Below, piece after piece: positions 19,377-29,216 of a DNA stretch of 64,000 nt; within the stretch, counting starts at the first letter, position 1, and each line of letters opens with the position of its first letter. The DNA comes from an uncultured Lachnospiraceae bacterium (lineage in GTDB: Bacteria; Bacillota; Clostridia; Lachnospirales; Lachnospiraceae): contig CAMWLJ010000003.1 in assembly GCA_947175055.1 (NCBI GenBank), positions 1 to 64,000 of the forward strand, read 5' to 3'. The translations under genes and the position numbers were made by a program. The notes under the pieces are model-generated. The model was given only the letters and a program-made list of their open reading frames with translations. It had not been told where the DNA came from and made no database searches.

Positions 19377-20951
19377 TCAAAAGCTTTGATACATAAACGC
19401 TGCCGTATCATAACTGCCGCCGTAAATTCCCGTGACAAGCACGAGCAGTACAATCCCATAATAGCAGATCCATCTGACGACCATCGGCTTACCGGCGATC
19501 ACCGCGCGCACATCCAGCCCTCTCTCTTCCGACACAGATACCACAAGCCAGATCAGCAATGCCATAAGCAGCAAGAGAAAATCATATTTGCCAAGGCCAT
19601 ATGAGGTAATCTCTGCGGAAAGCAGACTGCCGATATGCAGCCGCGTCACCAGGGAAGTAAATATCTCGCCCGCCTGCGCCAGACTCCCGCTTCTGATAAG
19701 CACATCTGCCAGGAAGACGATCCCCCACGTTCTCACCATGCAGAACAGAGACCAAAGCTTCCCGTCCTTGATAGAAAGCTTCTCTTTCCACACTGCATAC
19801 TTCGGTTCCAGCAGCAGGGACACACTCATGATCACACCATAGTAAAGCCCCCACAGCATATAATTCACTGTCCTGCCGTGCCAAAGACCCGTAAAGAACC
19901 AGACAAGCATCGTCCCGATCACGGGAGCCACCTGCCTGCCAAGCCCATTCCATTTATTCTTACATGCTTTTCCAATCTTCCGGCCGGTACCAGACATCAC
20001 GAACGAGAACATCACATAATCCTTAAACCAATTCCCCAGCGTAATATGCCATCTGCGCCAGAACTCCGCCACCGACCTGGCAAAATAGGGCCGTCTGAAG
20101 TTGTCAGGGAGCGTAATGTCAAGTGTTTCGCTGACTCCGGCCGCCATATCGATATAGCCTGAAAAGTCCGCGTACAGCTGCAGCATATATAAAACCGTGG
20201 CACAGGCAAAAATACCGCCCGGTACGGAAGCAACATCCACACTGTAAACGCGGTCTACAAAAATGCCGATCCGGTCTGCGATCACCAGTTTCTTGAACGC
20301 ACCCCAGACAAACCGCTGTATCCCGCGAAGCATCCTGTCATACTGAAAGACATGTGCCTTCTCGAATTCTTCCTTCATCTGTTTAAAACGGGTAAACGGA
20401 CCCTGGGTAACAGACGGAAAATAAGCCAGGAAGAGCAGGATCTTCAGAAGATCAGTCTCTACTGCACAGTTCTCTCTGCCGGCATCCACAATATAGCCGA
20501 TGGCTGTCAAAGTATAGAATGATATGCCAAGCGGCATGATCACACGTTCCAGAAATCCCGCCCCGGAACCTGTCGCCCTTTCCACCAAAGGCACTGCCAC
20601 CACCGCGTACTTATAAAATAACAGCAGTCCCAGATTAAACACGATCGTAAGAGTCTGCACCTTCTTACGCTTCTTTTGAAATACTGCCTTTACCGCCTTT
20701 TTCTCTTCTCTGTCCGTACACTGCTTCAGCGCTTCCTTTTCCTGATCCAGCTTCTTACCAAGGTACATGCCACAGCCATATGTGGTAATGCCTGTCAAAA
20801 GCAGTCCCAAAGGAAATCCCCGCAGACCGATACAATTGAACAGCAGGCTTGCCCCCAGCAGGACATACCACTGCCCCTTCTTCGGTACGAGATAATACAG
20901 GGCAAACACGAACCCCCAGAGAATCACAAAAGAATAGGATATGAGCTGCAT
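19377..20951 (-). CDS. MBOAT family O-acyltransferase (DltB-like)
   Basis: Multi-TM with FAEFWRRWHITLGNWFKDYV-like motif (VAEFWRRWHITLGNWFKDYVMF) and TGLWHGRTVNYMLWGLYYG. Confidence 0.93.
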   Translation of the reverse strand: MQLISYSFVILWGFVFALYYLVPKKGQWYVLLGASLLFNCIGLRGFPLGLLLTGITTYGCGMYLGKKLDQEKEALKQCTDREEKKAVKAVFQKKRKKVQTLTIVFNLGLLLFYKYAVVAVPLVERATGSGAGFLERVIMPLGISFYTLTAIGYIVDAGRENCAVETDLLKILLFLAYFPSVTQGPFTRFKQMKEEFEKAHVFQYDRMLRGIQRFVWGAFKKLVIADRIGIFVDRVYSVDVASVPGGIFACATVLYMLQLYADFSGYIDMAAGVSETLDITLPDNFRRPYFARSVAEFWRRWHITLGNWFKDYVMFSFVMSGTGRKIGKACKNKWNGLGRQVAPVIGTMLVWFFTGLWHGRTVNYMLWGLYYGVIMSVSLLLEPKYAVWKEKLSIKDGKLWSLFCMVRTWGIVFLADVLIRSGSLAQAGEIFTSLVTRLHIGSLLSAEITSYGLGKYDFLLLLMALLIWLVVSVSEERGLDVRAVIAGKPMVVRWICYYGIVLLVLVTGIYGGSYDTAAFMYQSF

Positions 20952-21182
20952 TTACTCCTCCATTAACTTCTGTACCAGAGCGATGATCGCTTCTTTGTTC
21001 CTGAAGTTCTCCGCCACTACATATTTTGCGTCAATCTCGATATCAAATTCCTCTTCCAGATCACTCACCACATTGATGACGGTAAACGAATCGATCACCC
21101 CGTCCTCCATCATATTGTCGCCTTCATATTCCAGAGCTTCCTCACAATGTTCTTCCAAAATCTCCAGTATCTTCTCTTCCAT
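20952..21182 (-). CDS. Acyl/aminoacyl carrier protein (DltC-like)
   Basis: MEEKILEILEEHCEEALEYEGDNMMEDGVIDSFTVINVVSDLEEEFDIEIDAKYVVAENFRNKEAIIALVQKL with phosphopantetheine Ser in D-G-V-I-D-S-F. Confidence 0.88.
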   Translation of the reverse strand: MEEKILEILEEHCEEALEYEGDNMMEDGVIDSFTVINVVSDLEEEFDIEIDAKYVVAENFRNKEAIIALVQKLMEE

Positions 21183-21229
21183 GATCAATCTCCTTCCCAT
21201 ATTCTTTCTTACTCTCACCGACCTGCTCT

Positions 21230-21264
21230 TATAGTTAACGACATTAGAAATTTCGTTTACTATA
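21230..21264. repeat. 35-bp internally deleted copy of the 61788 palindromic element
   Basis: tatagttaacgacattagaaatttcgtttactata keeps both outer termini of the 103-bp element. Confidence 0.7.
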
Positions 21265-21295
21265 CTTACACACGATCAGTTTTCCCGCGGTCTTC

Positions 21296-22180
21296 TCATG
21301 TTAACCCGGTCTTGTCATCCATATAACGATATTTTATCTTCAAAACTTCACCATTGTCTAAGGGAAGATACACAAGTCCCTCCCCCTCCTTACATTTATC
21401 TTCTGAGATCTTACGATATCTGAGGATCTCCGCCTCCCGTCCGTCTATAACGGTCCACATAGGCGGAAAAATGGCATTCTTGCCGTAATCCACGCTCCTG
21501 AGGATACGATAGATCCTCTCCGGCCTGTCCGCCAGATCAAGCCTGCCGTCCGCCGGCACCTCGCTGGAACGATACATATGCCTGCCTTGATCAAATTCCT
21601 GTTCCCGCGTCCTGGCACACTCTGCCAAAATATCCGCAAAGCTTTCCCGAAAAGCCTCCGCGGCAAGATCCATCAGACACTGTGTCAGTTCATAGGCCTT
21701 CATATCTTCCGTGATCCGGCATTCCTTCTGCACGATGATATTCCCTTCATCCACACCGGCGGTCACATAATGCCATGTGATGCCTGTCCGCTCTTCCCCC
21801 TTGTAGATCGCCCATGTAGGGGCATTTCTCCCGGGATATGCGGGCAGAAGCGCATTATGGAAATTAATGATGGTGATATGCGCTTTCTCCACCAGAGACG
21901 CCGGGAACAGGAAGTTATTGCTGGCGCTCACAAGCAGCGCCTTCTCTCCGATCTGGTCAAGAAACCGGGCAAGCTCCTTTTTATCCGGAATCCTGTGAAA
22001 CGGAATGCCATTGTCTCTGCAGATCTTCTCTGTAACACTTAAAGCATGTACCTCGTGTTCGATGAACACCAGCTCATAGCCATACTCTGCCTGCCTGTCA
22101 TATACATATTGTAAGACCTCGCCGGTCACCTTGCCGTATCCTAGGACCACGACTTTCCGGAATAATGTTGTACTGGCCAT
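21296..22180 (-). CDS. Formyltransferase family protein (Fmt-like, stand-alone F domain)
   Basis: IINFHNALLPAYPGRNAPTWAIYKGEERTGITWHYVTAGVDEGNIIVQKE gives the N-x-H...D formyltransferase triad context. Start uncertain (GTG at 22243 possible). Confidence 0.85.
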   Translation of the reverse strand: MASTTLFRKVVVLGYGKVTGEVLQYVYDRQAEYGYELVFIEHEVHALSVTEKICRDNGIPFHRIPDKKELARFLDQIGEKALLVSASNNFLFPASLVEKAHITIINFHNALLPAYPGRNAPTWAIYKGEERTGITWHYVTAGVDEGNIIVQKECRITEDMKAYELTQCLMDLAAEAFRESFADILAECARTREQEFDQGRHMYRSSEVPADGRLDLADRPERIYRILRSVDYGKNAIFPPMWTVIDGREAEILRYRKISEDKCKEGEGLVYLPLDNGEVLKIKYRYMDDKTGLT

Positions 22181-22267
22181 TCTACTATCAACGCCTTTCT
22201 CATGGCTCTTCAGCCCATTATAGCTTTTTAAGATGCATTTCACAATCCTTGTTTTGAAAATTATCGT

Positions 22268-23773
22268 TTACAGTAATTCCTTCAACTTCACTCTGTCAAT
22301 CTTACCGTTGGCATTGATAGGCATCTTGGGCAGCGCGATCACCTTGCCCGGCAGCATATACTCCGGCACCAGCCCGGAGATCCGCTCGTTAATGTAAGCC
22401 TTGTCCAGTTGTGCTTCGATAAAGAGGACGATCTTCTGCCGTTTCTCGTCATACAGGCAGCAGCAAAGTGCAATTTCTTCCAGGGAGGAGACGGCTGTCT
22501 CAATCTCCCCCAGTTCGATCCGATGCCCCATATGTTTGATCTGGAAGTCCTTGCGGGACAGATAGATGATCTCCCCGTATTCATTATATTTCACCAGATC
22601 GCCGGTGCGGTATATGGTCTCAGGTACATAAGGGTTCAGAGGATTTGGTACAAAAGCTTCTTTGGTCTTTTGAGGATTATTGTAATACCCCATGGAGAGG
22701 GACGTGCCTCTGACACAGAGTTCCCCGATCTCATCCCCCGTGACCGGCTCATTCTTATCATTCAACACCAGGATATCCGTATTTGCCATCGGTCTGCCGA
22801 TCGGAAGCGGCTCTTCATCTGCAAATTCACGGTCTACGATATAATAAGTGCAGGCATCCGTGATCTCGGTGGGACCATACAGATTTGCATACAGCACGTC
22901 CGGCAGGAACTTGCGCCACGTATTTAACTGCTTGTTGGGCATTACCTCACCGCAGAACAGTACACGCTGCAGCGTCCCGGAGAGATCCACATTCCGGAAT
23001 GCTTTCAATTTCGCCACCACAATAAGCGCCGAAGGTACCCAGAAGATCGTATTAATCTTCTTCTCCTGCAGATACTCCAGCAGCGGCACCGGCTGTGCAA
23101 ACAGGTTCTTGGGAATGATGTAGGTAGTGGCGCCGCTCTTGATCGTACTGTAAATATCCAGAATAGAATTGTCGAAATAGAAGGGTGCCTGATTGCCGAA
23201 GCTGTCTTTCTCCGTAATCTCAAAGGTCTCGGTCACCCAGTCAATATAGTCGATCACCGCCCGGTGATTGATGGTCACTCCTTTGGGAACGCCTGTGGAC
23301 CCGGAAGTGAACAGTACATACAGAAGGTCTGTGTCGATGCCCCGGCATCTTGCCGCCTCCACGGCCTCCTCATCTACAGCCGCACAGGAGACCTCCTCAA
23401 ATAGCAGGTATTCCCCTTCGTAGGCATACTGCCGGAATGCCTCGCTAAGCTCTGCGGTCGTGATGACAAGCGACGGCTGCAGCACTTCCAGGATCTTGTT
23501 GACACGGCTGGCCGGCATATCAATGTCGATGGGCGAGTAGAAATTACAGCTGTACGCTGCCCCCATAAAGGACACCAGCACGTCAACGCCTTTTTCCAGA
23601 TAAACGACTACCGGTTTCTTGAAGAGGCCCTTCGCCAGGATCTGTGTGGCTATCGCCATGGCCTGTGTCCGAAGCTCCCCAAATGTGACTGCCTTTCTCT
23701 CATCCGCAAAAGCGGTCTTATCAGGCAGCCTCTGCGCTGTTTGATCTAACCAATATGTGACATTTGCTTTCAT
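22268..23773 (-). CDS. Amino acid adenylation enzyme (AMP-binding, DltA/NRPS A-domain-like)
   Basis: LFTSGSTGVPKGVTINHRAV, NLYGPTEITDACTYYIVD, YRTGDLVKYNEYGEIIYLSRKDFQIKHMGHRIELGEIE, NGKIDRVKLKELL. Confidence 0.92.
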   Translation of the reverse strand: MKANVTYWLDQTAQRLPDKTAFADERKAVTFGELRTQAMAIATQILAKGLFKKPVVVYLEKGVDVLVSFMGAAYSCNFYSPIDIDMPASRVNKILEVLQPSLVITTAELSEAFRQYAYEGEYLLFEEVSCAAVDEEAVEAARCRGIDTDLLYVLFTSGSTGVPKGVTINHRAVIDYIDWVTETFEITEKDSFGNQAPFYFDNSILDIYSTIKSGATTYIIPKNLFAQPVPLLEYLQEKKINTIFWVPSALIVVAKLKAFRNVDLSGTLQRVLFCGEVMPNKQLNTWRKFLPDVLYANLYGPTEITDACTYYIVDREFADEEPLPIGRPMANTDILVLNDKNEPVTGDEIGELCVRGTSLSMGYYNNPQKTKEAFVPNPLNPYVPETIYRTGDLVKYNEYGEIIYLSRKDFQIKHMGHRIELGEIETAVSSLEEIALCCCLYDEKRQKIVLFIEAQLDKAYINERISGLVPEYMLPGKVIALPKMPINANGKIDRVKLKELL

Positions 23774-23827
23774 AGTTTCCTCCATTCCGAAGCGCTTTGT
23801 GCTGAGGACGCTCGCGCATCAGAGAAT

Positions 23828-24967
23828 TTATTGAAGTGGCACGGGATAGAACGTGTCCATCATCTTCTCCGTCTTGACGTGATAGATGTCATACAGATCC
23901 GTCATCTCCAGGCCGCAGCCCGCCGGATCGTAGGAACCGTACAGCGCCGCATTCTTGTCCGCCGCGATCTGCCTGATCCTTTCTTCCACCTGAAAAGTGA
24001 TCTGAAACTGATCAGCCGATCCTATGTACTCATACAACATGGGAGAATAGGGCGGAAGATACAATATTACCTCCACACCGCGTTCCTGCAGATACGTTAT
24101 CAAAGCCGCGAACAGTTCCATACTCCGCTCGTCGATCTCATGAAAATCCGTCATCCGATAGACGACCTGTTCTTCTATAGACTGCCGCGTAAGCTCCTCC
24201 ACATCCTTCACGTCTACTTCTCGCAGGCTTCTCTGATAAGCGATACTGCCGTCATAATGTTTCAGATACTGTTCCGTCTCCCAGTCCTGTGTATAGGACA
24301 CCATGAAACGCTTTCGCTCCGGCAAAAGTGCGACATTGTAACGAAAATAATCCAGAGACAGCCATTTAGCATGATCCCGGCCCGTGTTGATCTGCGGTAT
24401 GGATCTTGTCACCGCATCTGTCCCGGCTTCTGTCTGCTCCACTCCCACAGCCAGGTCAACACCATCCTGGCCTGCCCCGGCGATACCTTCCAGCTGCTCT
24501 TCCATATAGACGGCATATTCTTCCAGCTCCATCCACCGGTCATTATTGTGACTCATATTGAACAGAAACGCATCTACCCCGATAATCATTTTCTCAGGCA
24601 TCAACCCGTTCAGCTGAAGGATTCCCACCACCGCCAGCAGATCCTTGAATGTGGACTCGGATAGCCCTGTATTATAGAAGGATTCCGTACCAAACATTTC
24701 GTGGTCAAAGTTCATCACACGGCTGGAACCGGCAACGATCACCTCTTTCGCTTCCTTCTGCTGTTTCAAACAGGCCAGCAGTAGATTTCTGTCATTGAAA
24801 TCCGACTCCTCCAACCCCACCACATTCCTGGAATGCGCCGCCATCTGCTCACCGATCTGATCATATGTGACCCGCAGATAGGCATAGGAATCCACATACC
24901 AGTTGACTGCTGCCACCATACACAACAGCGGAAAGATAAACAGCAGCGCCTTACACCATTTTTTCAT
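23828..24967 (-). CDS. SGNH/DltD-like membrane-anchored protein
   Basis: N-terminal TM; VIVAGSSRVMNFDHEMFG (GxSR nucleophile block) and C-terminal DLYDIYHVKTEKM; position in dlt-like operon. Confidence 0.7.
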   Translation of the reverse strand: MKKWCKALLFIFPLLCMVAAVNWYVDSYAYLRVTYDQIGEQMAAHSRNVVGLEESDFNDRNLLLACLKQQKEAKEVIVAGSSRVMNFDHEMFGTESFYNTGLSESTFKDLLAVVGILQLNGLMPEKMIIGVDAFLFNMSHNNDRWMELEEYAVYMEEQLEGIAGAGQDGVDLAVGVEQTEAGTDAVTRSIPQINTGRDHAKWLSLDYFRYNVALLPERKRFMVSYTQDWETEQYLKHYDGSIAYQRSLREVDVKDVEELTRQSIEEQVVYRMTDFHEIDERSMELFAALITYLQERGVEVILYLPPYSPMLYEYIGSADQFQITFQVEERIRQIAADKNAALYGSYDPAGCGLEMTDLYDIYHVKTEKMMDTFYPVPLQ

Positions 24968-25138
24968 CTGTCTCTTCTAACCTCTTTCCCAGAATCGCTT
25001 ACGATCAGGCCCTTCGAGTAACGTATACATCACATCCCTGACTAAGATGATCCTGCTCCTTCACTTCCATACACGGCACGCCCAGTCTGCCTGTTCCATA
25101 ATATCCACGTTCAGTCTGTCTGTTCTATAGGTACACGC

Positions 25139-26797
25139 TCAATCAGCCTGTTCTATAGATACATGTCCAAAAGTATGAGCAAGCAAGATCGGAAATGCCG
25201 CAAACAGCCCGTATGCATAGCGAAACTCATTGTACACCGGCGCTGCCAAGAGCAGCGTCACAAGCAACATGATAAAAGGTACATAGACCATCGCGTTTCT
25301 TCTTGTGTAAGCCAGATACGCGATCCCGAACACCATCAGCCATGTATTCAGTCCAAGGCTCCACACTTTATTATACAGATCCTGAAATCCCATTAGGAAA
25401 TCATGCATCGCCAACTCGTTATCATAAGTAAAAAGCTTTCTCTGCGCCTCAATACCGAAGGGATTGTCCACCATATAGTACTCTCCGTACACATACTCGT
25501 AATCCTTCACATCCATAGCCCAGTATCCGGTCGTCTGCCGCACCTCCGCCACCAGGTATTGAAAAGGATTCCGCAGCCCGACCTTAAGCCAGAGTTTGAA
25601 ATAATCCCATTTATGATCGGCGATCACCTGTTGATCGCCCTGCTCCCGTATATAATTCTTGACAAGATCAAACAGCCAGGGATTATAATACTCCCCGATC
25701 TGGTCTGCCGGCGCTACCTGGTCGATCATCCCGATCTCCTCTTCCGTGAGATGTCCTCCCTTCAGATAGGCGCACAGGATATGCTGTGTGGGCATCGTCA
25801 GGCTCTCGATCGTATCCGGCGGCTCCACGTGAAGCGCCCGCAAGACCGGCCCCTGCCAGATCATATAGCACAATAGCACAGCCCCTGCACATGCCGCCGT
25901 CCTGACGGGGAATTTTCCCTGCCAGATCTTCCTCCTGCCGGAAACACCTCGCGATGAAACGGACATTTTCGCAAAGAGCGATGCAAGCACCGTTCCCAGA
26001 AAGATGAAAATACCGTTGCTGCGCAGAAGACATACCAGAAGTCCTACCATAAAGTAAGCTGCAGTCTTCACCCGGCTTTTCTCACAAGTCTCCGCATCCA
26101 GATCAAATTCCATCGTCATCCACGCGAAGAACAACAACGCCGCCGTAAAAAACTCATCCTTGCCCATACAAATCGTCAGCATGCCGTTGATCGGCAAAAC
26201 AGCATAGAAAAGAAATGCTACTGTCAGCCACAGCAGATGCGTACCTCTCCGGTACAGCCAATACAGGAAAAAGGCAAACACCATCGCCATGACCGCGACC
26301 TGGCAGAACGTATAGAATGCAGCGCCGCCCGTGTATGTCCCGGACACCCGGTATCCGATCAGAAAAAAGCATTTCATCAACAGTGTATGAAAGTATGGGT
26401 GATGGTTCGATCCGGGCGCCCATCCCAGGATCTGTTCAATCTGCCATACTGCATCATTGTTCAGCCAGCCCGGATAATACATGAGATAGTAAGGCATATA
26501 GCAGAGCAGGCAGAGCACCGCAAAGAGCACGTAGAGATACCATCTTCCGGCCCGATGTTTTCGTACCCTCTCTTTCCTGCCTGAGAACACCATGCACAGT
26601 GCGAGCAGTACCGCATAGCTGCCGCAAAACCACGCAATAATCCTGCCCAGATTCTGCAGGGCGCCTAACGTCCTCGCTTTCTCCAGCTGGCCCAGTATGG
26701 CTGCCGCACTGTAAAACAGGGCAAACGGAATTAAACCAAGCAGCTGCCGTCTTGCTGGTATATGCAGTTTATATTGTGTCTTCATCCCCATCCGCAA
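25139..26797 (-). CDS. DUF6020-like polytopic membrane protein (GT-C-like)
   Basis: PGWLNNDAVWQIEQILGWAPGSNHHPYFHTLL..., resembling the 45245-47119 product (PGFFVYDAQEEWLQ...HHPLVHVLML). Confidence 0.7.
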   Translation of the reverse strand: MRMGMKTQYKLHIPARRQLLGLIPFALFYSAAAILGQLEKARTLGALQNLGRIIAWFCGSYAVLLALCMVFSGRKERVRKHRAGRWYLYVLFAVLCLLCYMPYYLMYYPGWLNNDAVWQIEQILGWAPGSNHHPYFHTLLMKCFFLIGYRVSGTYTGGAAFYTFCQVAVMAMVFAFFLYWLYRRGTHLLWLTVAFLFYAVLPINGMLTICMGKDEFFTAALLFFAWMTMEFDLDAETCEKSRVKTAAYFMVGLLVCLLRSNGIFIFLGTVLASLFAKMSVSSRGVSGRRKIWQGKFPVRTAACAGAVLLCYMIWQGPVLRALHVEPPDTIESLTMPTQHILCAYLKGGHLTEEEIGMIDQVAPADQIGEYYNPWLFDLVKNYIREQGDQQVIADHKWDYFKLWLKVGLRNPFQYLVAEVRQTTGYWAMDVKDYEYVYGEYYMVDNPFGIEAQRKLFTYDNELAMHDFLMGFQDLYNKVWSLGLNTWLMVFGIAYLAYTRRNAMVYVPFIMLLVTLLLAAPVYNEFRYAYGLFAAFPILLAHTFGHVSIEQAD

Positions 26798-26907
26798 TGT
26801 TTTCTCCCATTGTATCTTACTGCCCGTTTCCAGTTCTATTCAGTCAGTGCATTCGTACAGCGCTGCATTCATTCTGGCACCTGTAACTTTAAAATTAATG
26901 TAATAGT

Positions 26908-28023
26908 CTAGATACCGTCGATCCCCGCCCAGTCACAGATTCTCTCAATATAAGATTCCGTCGTGTAGTCACCTGCACGCTTCAGAGCCATCTTGCGGTA
27001 ATGTTCCATTTTGTCCTGGTCTTCCAGAAGCTGTCTGATCTGCTGCGCCAGATCCTTCTCCTCCTCCGTGATATGACGGGGATCAAAGTCCTCCGTCCGG
27101 CTCATGTTCGGGATCAGGATGCCGTACCGGTCCTCCAGTATTTCCTTCGGCCCCGTCATACAGTCTGTGGCGATCACCGGAAGTCCCATGGACATAGCCT
27201 CCACCATCGCATTCGGAAATCCCTCATAGTAGGAAGTCAACACATACAGACTGCCCTTTTTCAGATAAGGATAGGGATTCTTCTTAAGGCCCGTAAAATA
27301 GACGGCTTCCTCAATCCCCAGCTCCTTTGCCAACTGTCTGTAAGACGTAAACTCTCCCTTGCCGATGATCATAAGCTTCGTATCCGGCAGCTTCTCATGC
27401 ACCAGAGCGAAACTCTTGAGCAGATGCCAGAAGCCTTTGACCACGTCTTCCCTGCCCATGGAGATCAGGATCCTTCCCTCCTCCCACGGCAGCTGCGCCT
27501 CTTCCTGTTCCGACAGTTCCTTCACTTCCTTAATGTTGAAAGGATTCTGCAGCGTTACCGCCTTCTTGCACCGGTATTTCTCCTGTACCTCCCTGCATAT
27601 GGTCTCAGAACAGCAGATCACTCTGTCGGCGCATTTACAGAACAGACGTATCTGTCTCGGATTTCCCATATCCATATAACTTCTGAGCCCCAGCCACCGC
27701 TCACTCTTCCCGCCGGCCGCGATGTTGGCCAGATTGGCCGTCGGGCCGAAGCTGTAGGCAATATCGATCTGTTCTTCTTTCTTGATCCTGCGCAGTTTTC
27801 TTCCCCGCCTGAACACATTGACGATCTTCCCCAGCCTGCCGGGAACACTGGGCAGCCGCAAATCTGCTACCGGGATTCCCTTAACGTCATAGGCCACATT
27901 CCGGGAATCGAAAATGGCGATCCGCACATCGAAATAGGGCTGCATCAGCCGCGCCGTAGCCGCGCACACCTTTTCCAGGCCACCTTGATGTAAAGACGGT
28001 ACGATCAATAACAATTTCTTCAT
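26908..28023 (-). CDS. Glycosyltransferase family 4
   Basis: IVPSLHQGGLEKVCAATARLM; LTSYYEGFPNAMVEAMSMGLPVIATDCMTGPKEIL. Confidence 0.93.
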   Translation of the reverse strand: MKKLLLIVPSLHQGGLEKVCAATARLMQPYFDVRIAIFDSRNVAYDVKGIPVADLRLPSVPGRLGKIVNVFRRGRKLRRIKKEEQIDIAYSFGPTANLANIAAGGKSERWLGLRSYMDMGNPRQIRLFCKCADRVICCSETICREVQEKYRCKKAVTLQNPFNIKEVKELSEQEEAQLPWEEGRILISMGREDVVKGFWHLLKSFALVHEKLPDTKLMIIGKGEFTSYRQLAKELGIEEAVYFTGLKKNPYPYLKKGSLYVLTSYYEGFPNAMVEAMSMGLPVIATDCMTGPKEILEDRYGILIPNMSRTEDFDPRHITEEEKDLAQQIRQLLEDQDKMEHYRKMALKRAGDYTTESYIERICDWAGIDGI

Positions 28024-29150
28024 AACCCTGAACTGTCTCCCTTCTGATAAAACAGACGATACCCGGCCGCCTGTGTCCGCACGTCAAATCCTGCCTCCCG
28101 CATCGTCTGGTAAGTATCCTTCCGCTCATAGCAAGCCTCTGCCAAAATATGCTCGGCCCAAGTCTGTGCCGACTGTTCGATACTTAAATACGTGACCAGA
28201 TCCGTAGCCTGCGCCTCTCTTGTGACCGAATCCGACACGAAACATCTAAGTCCTGCTGCCTGTGCCTCCACCAGCACGCCTGGCAGCCCCTCAAAAAAGG
28301 AGGGCAGCACGAAAATATCCATTGCCTGATAGTAGTCCTCGGTCTTCTTCTGATTCCCCAGAAATCTGACCTTCTCTTCCAGGCCGAGCATACGGCATTT
28401 CTCCCTGATCTTGTCCTGATCCGCTCCTTCTCCCAGAAGAAGCAGTACGGCATCCTCCCGGCTCTCACACAGCCGTGCAAAAATATCGATCAGATAGGGA
28501 TGATTCTTCTGGTAATCAAACCGCCCCACATGCCCCAATACCAGCTTTTCTCCCAGATCAAGCCGCGCTCTTACCACAGCGCGTTTGTGTGCATCATAGG
28601 TGAATCTACCTGCATCTATGGCATTGTGGATGATCTTAACCCTTCCCGCCTTCATGGCCTTTTTACCGAAGACATCCTCTCCCGCGAGCACGGAACAGGC
28701 GAAGCAGTGATCCGCCTTCTTTGCCAGATGCCGTCTGAAGAACTTCGTTGCAACACCTTTGGGACCTTTCACCACGCCGGCATTTCTGGAATGCGCCACC
28801 GTGACAGGCACTCCACTTTTCTTGGCAACAGGCAGATAGATACCGGCAGTGCTTGTCATATGGCCCTGCACCACCCGAAATTCATGATGCTGCCTGAAAA
28901 AGTCCCGCACCGCCTTCCTGTAAGACAGATAATTATAGACCCGAAACTTGGGCAGCACATAAATATGTCCCCCAAGCCGTTTGATCTCTTCCTCATAATA
29001 CTCCGGTTTCCTGGCAGTACTGCCGTGCACCAGGAAGTCAAATTGTATCTGGCTGCGATCCATCTGTCTGTACAGATCCATAATACGGCTTTCCGCACCA
29101 CCAAGACCGACCCCGCCCAGCACATGAAGCACACGAATCATCTCTGCCAT
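28020..29150 (-). CDS. Glycosyltransferase family 4
   Basis: VLHVLGGVGLGGAESRIMDLYR; VLPSFFEGLPGVLVEAQAAGLRCFVSDSV. Confidence 0.93.
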   Translation of the reverse strand: MAEMIRVLHVLGGVGLGGAESRIMDLYRQMDRSQIQFDFLVHGSTARKPEYYEEEIKRLGGHIYVLPKFRVYNYLSYRKAVRDFFRQHHEFRVVQGHMTSTAGIYLPVAKKSGVPVTVAHSRNAGVVKGPKGVATKFFRRHLAKKADHCFACSVLAGEDVFGKKAMKAGRVKIIHNAIDAGRFTYDAHKRAVVRARLDLGEKLVLGHVGRFDYQKNHPYLIDIFARLCESREDAVLLLLGEGADQDKIREKCRMLGLEEKVRFLGNQKKTEDYYQAMDIFVLPSFFEGLPGVLVEAQAAGLRCFVSDSVTREAQATDLVTYLSIEQSAQTWAEHILAEACYERKDTYQTMREAGFDVRTQAAGYRLFYQKGDSSGL

Positions 29151-29216
29151 GGCTCCCTCCATTTCTATACCAAACAGATTCCGGAAATCTCCTTCGCACC
29201 TGCCTTTGCGGCAGTT

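Noticed and set aside
19377-24967. Canonical dlt operon (D-alanylation of teichoic acid)
   Set aside because: Adenylation enzyme core (FWVPSALIVVAKL) differs from typical DltA text as I recall it, and an additional formyltransferase is embedded; gene symbols dltA-D were therefore not assigned.
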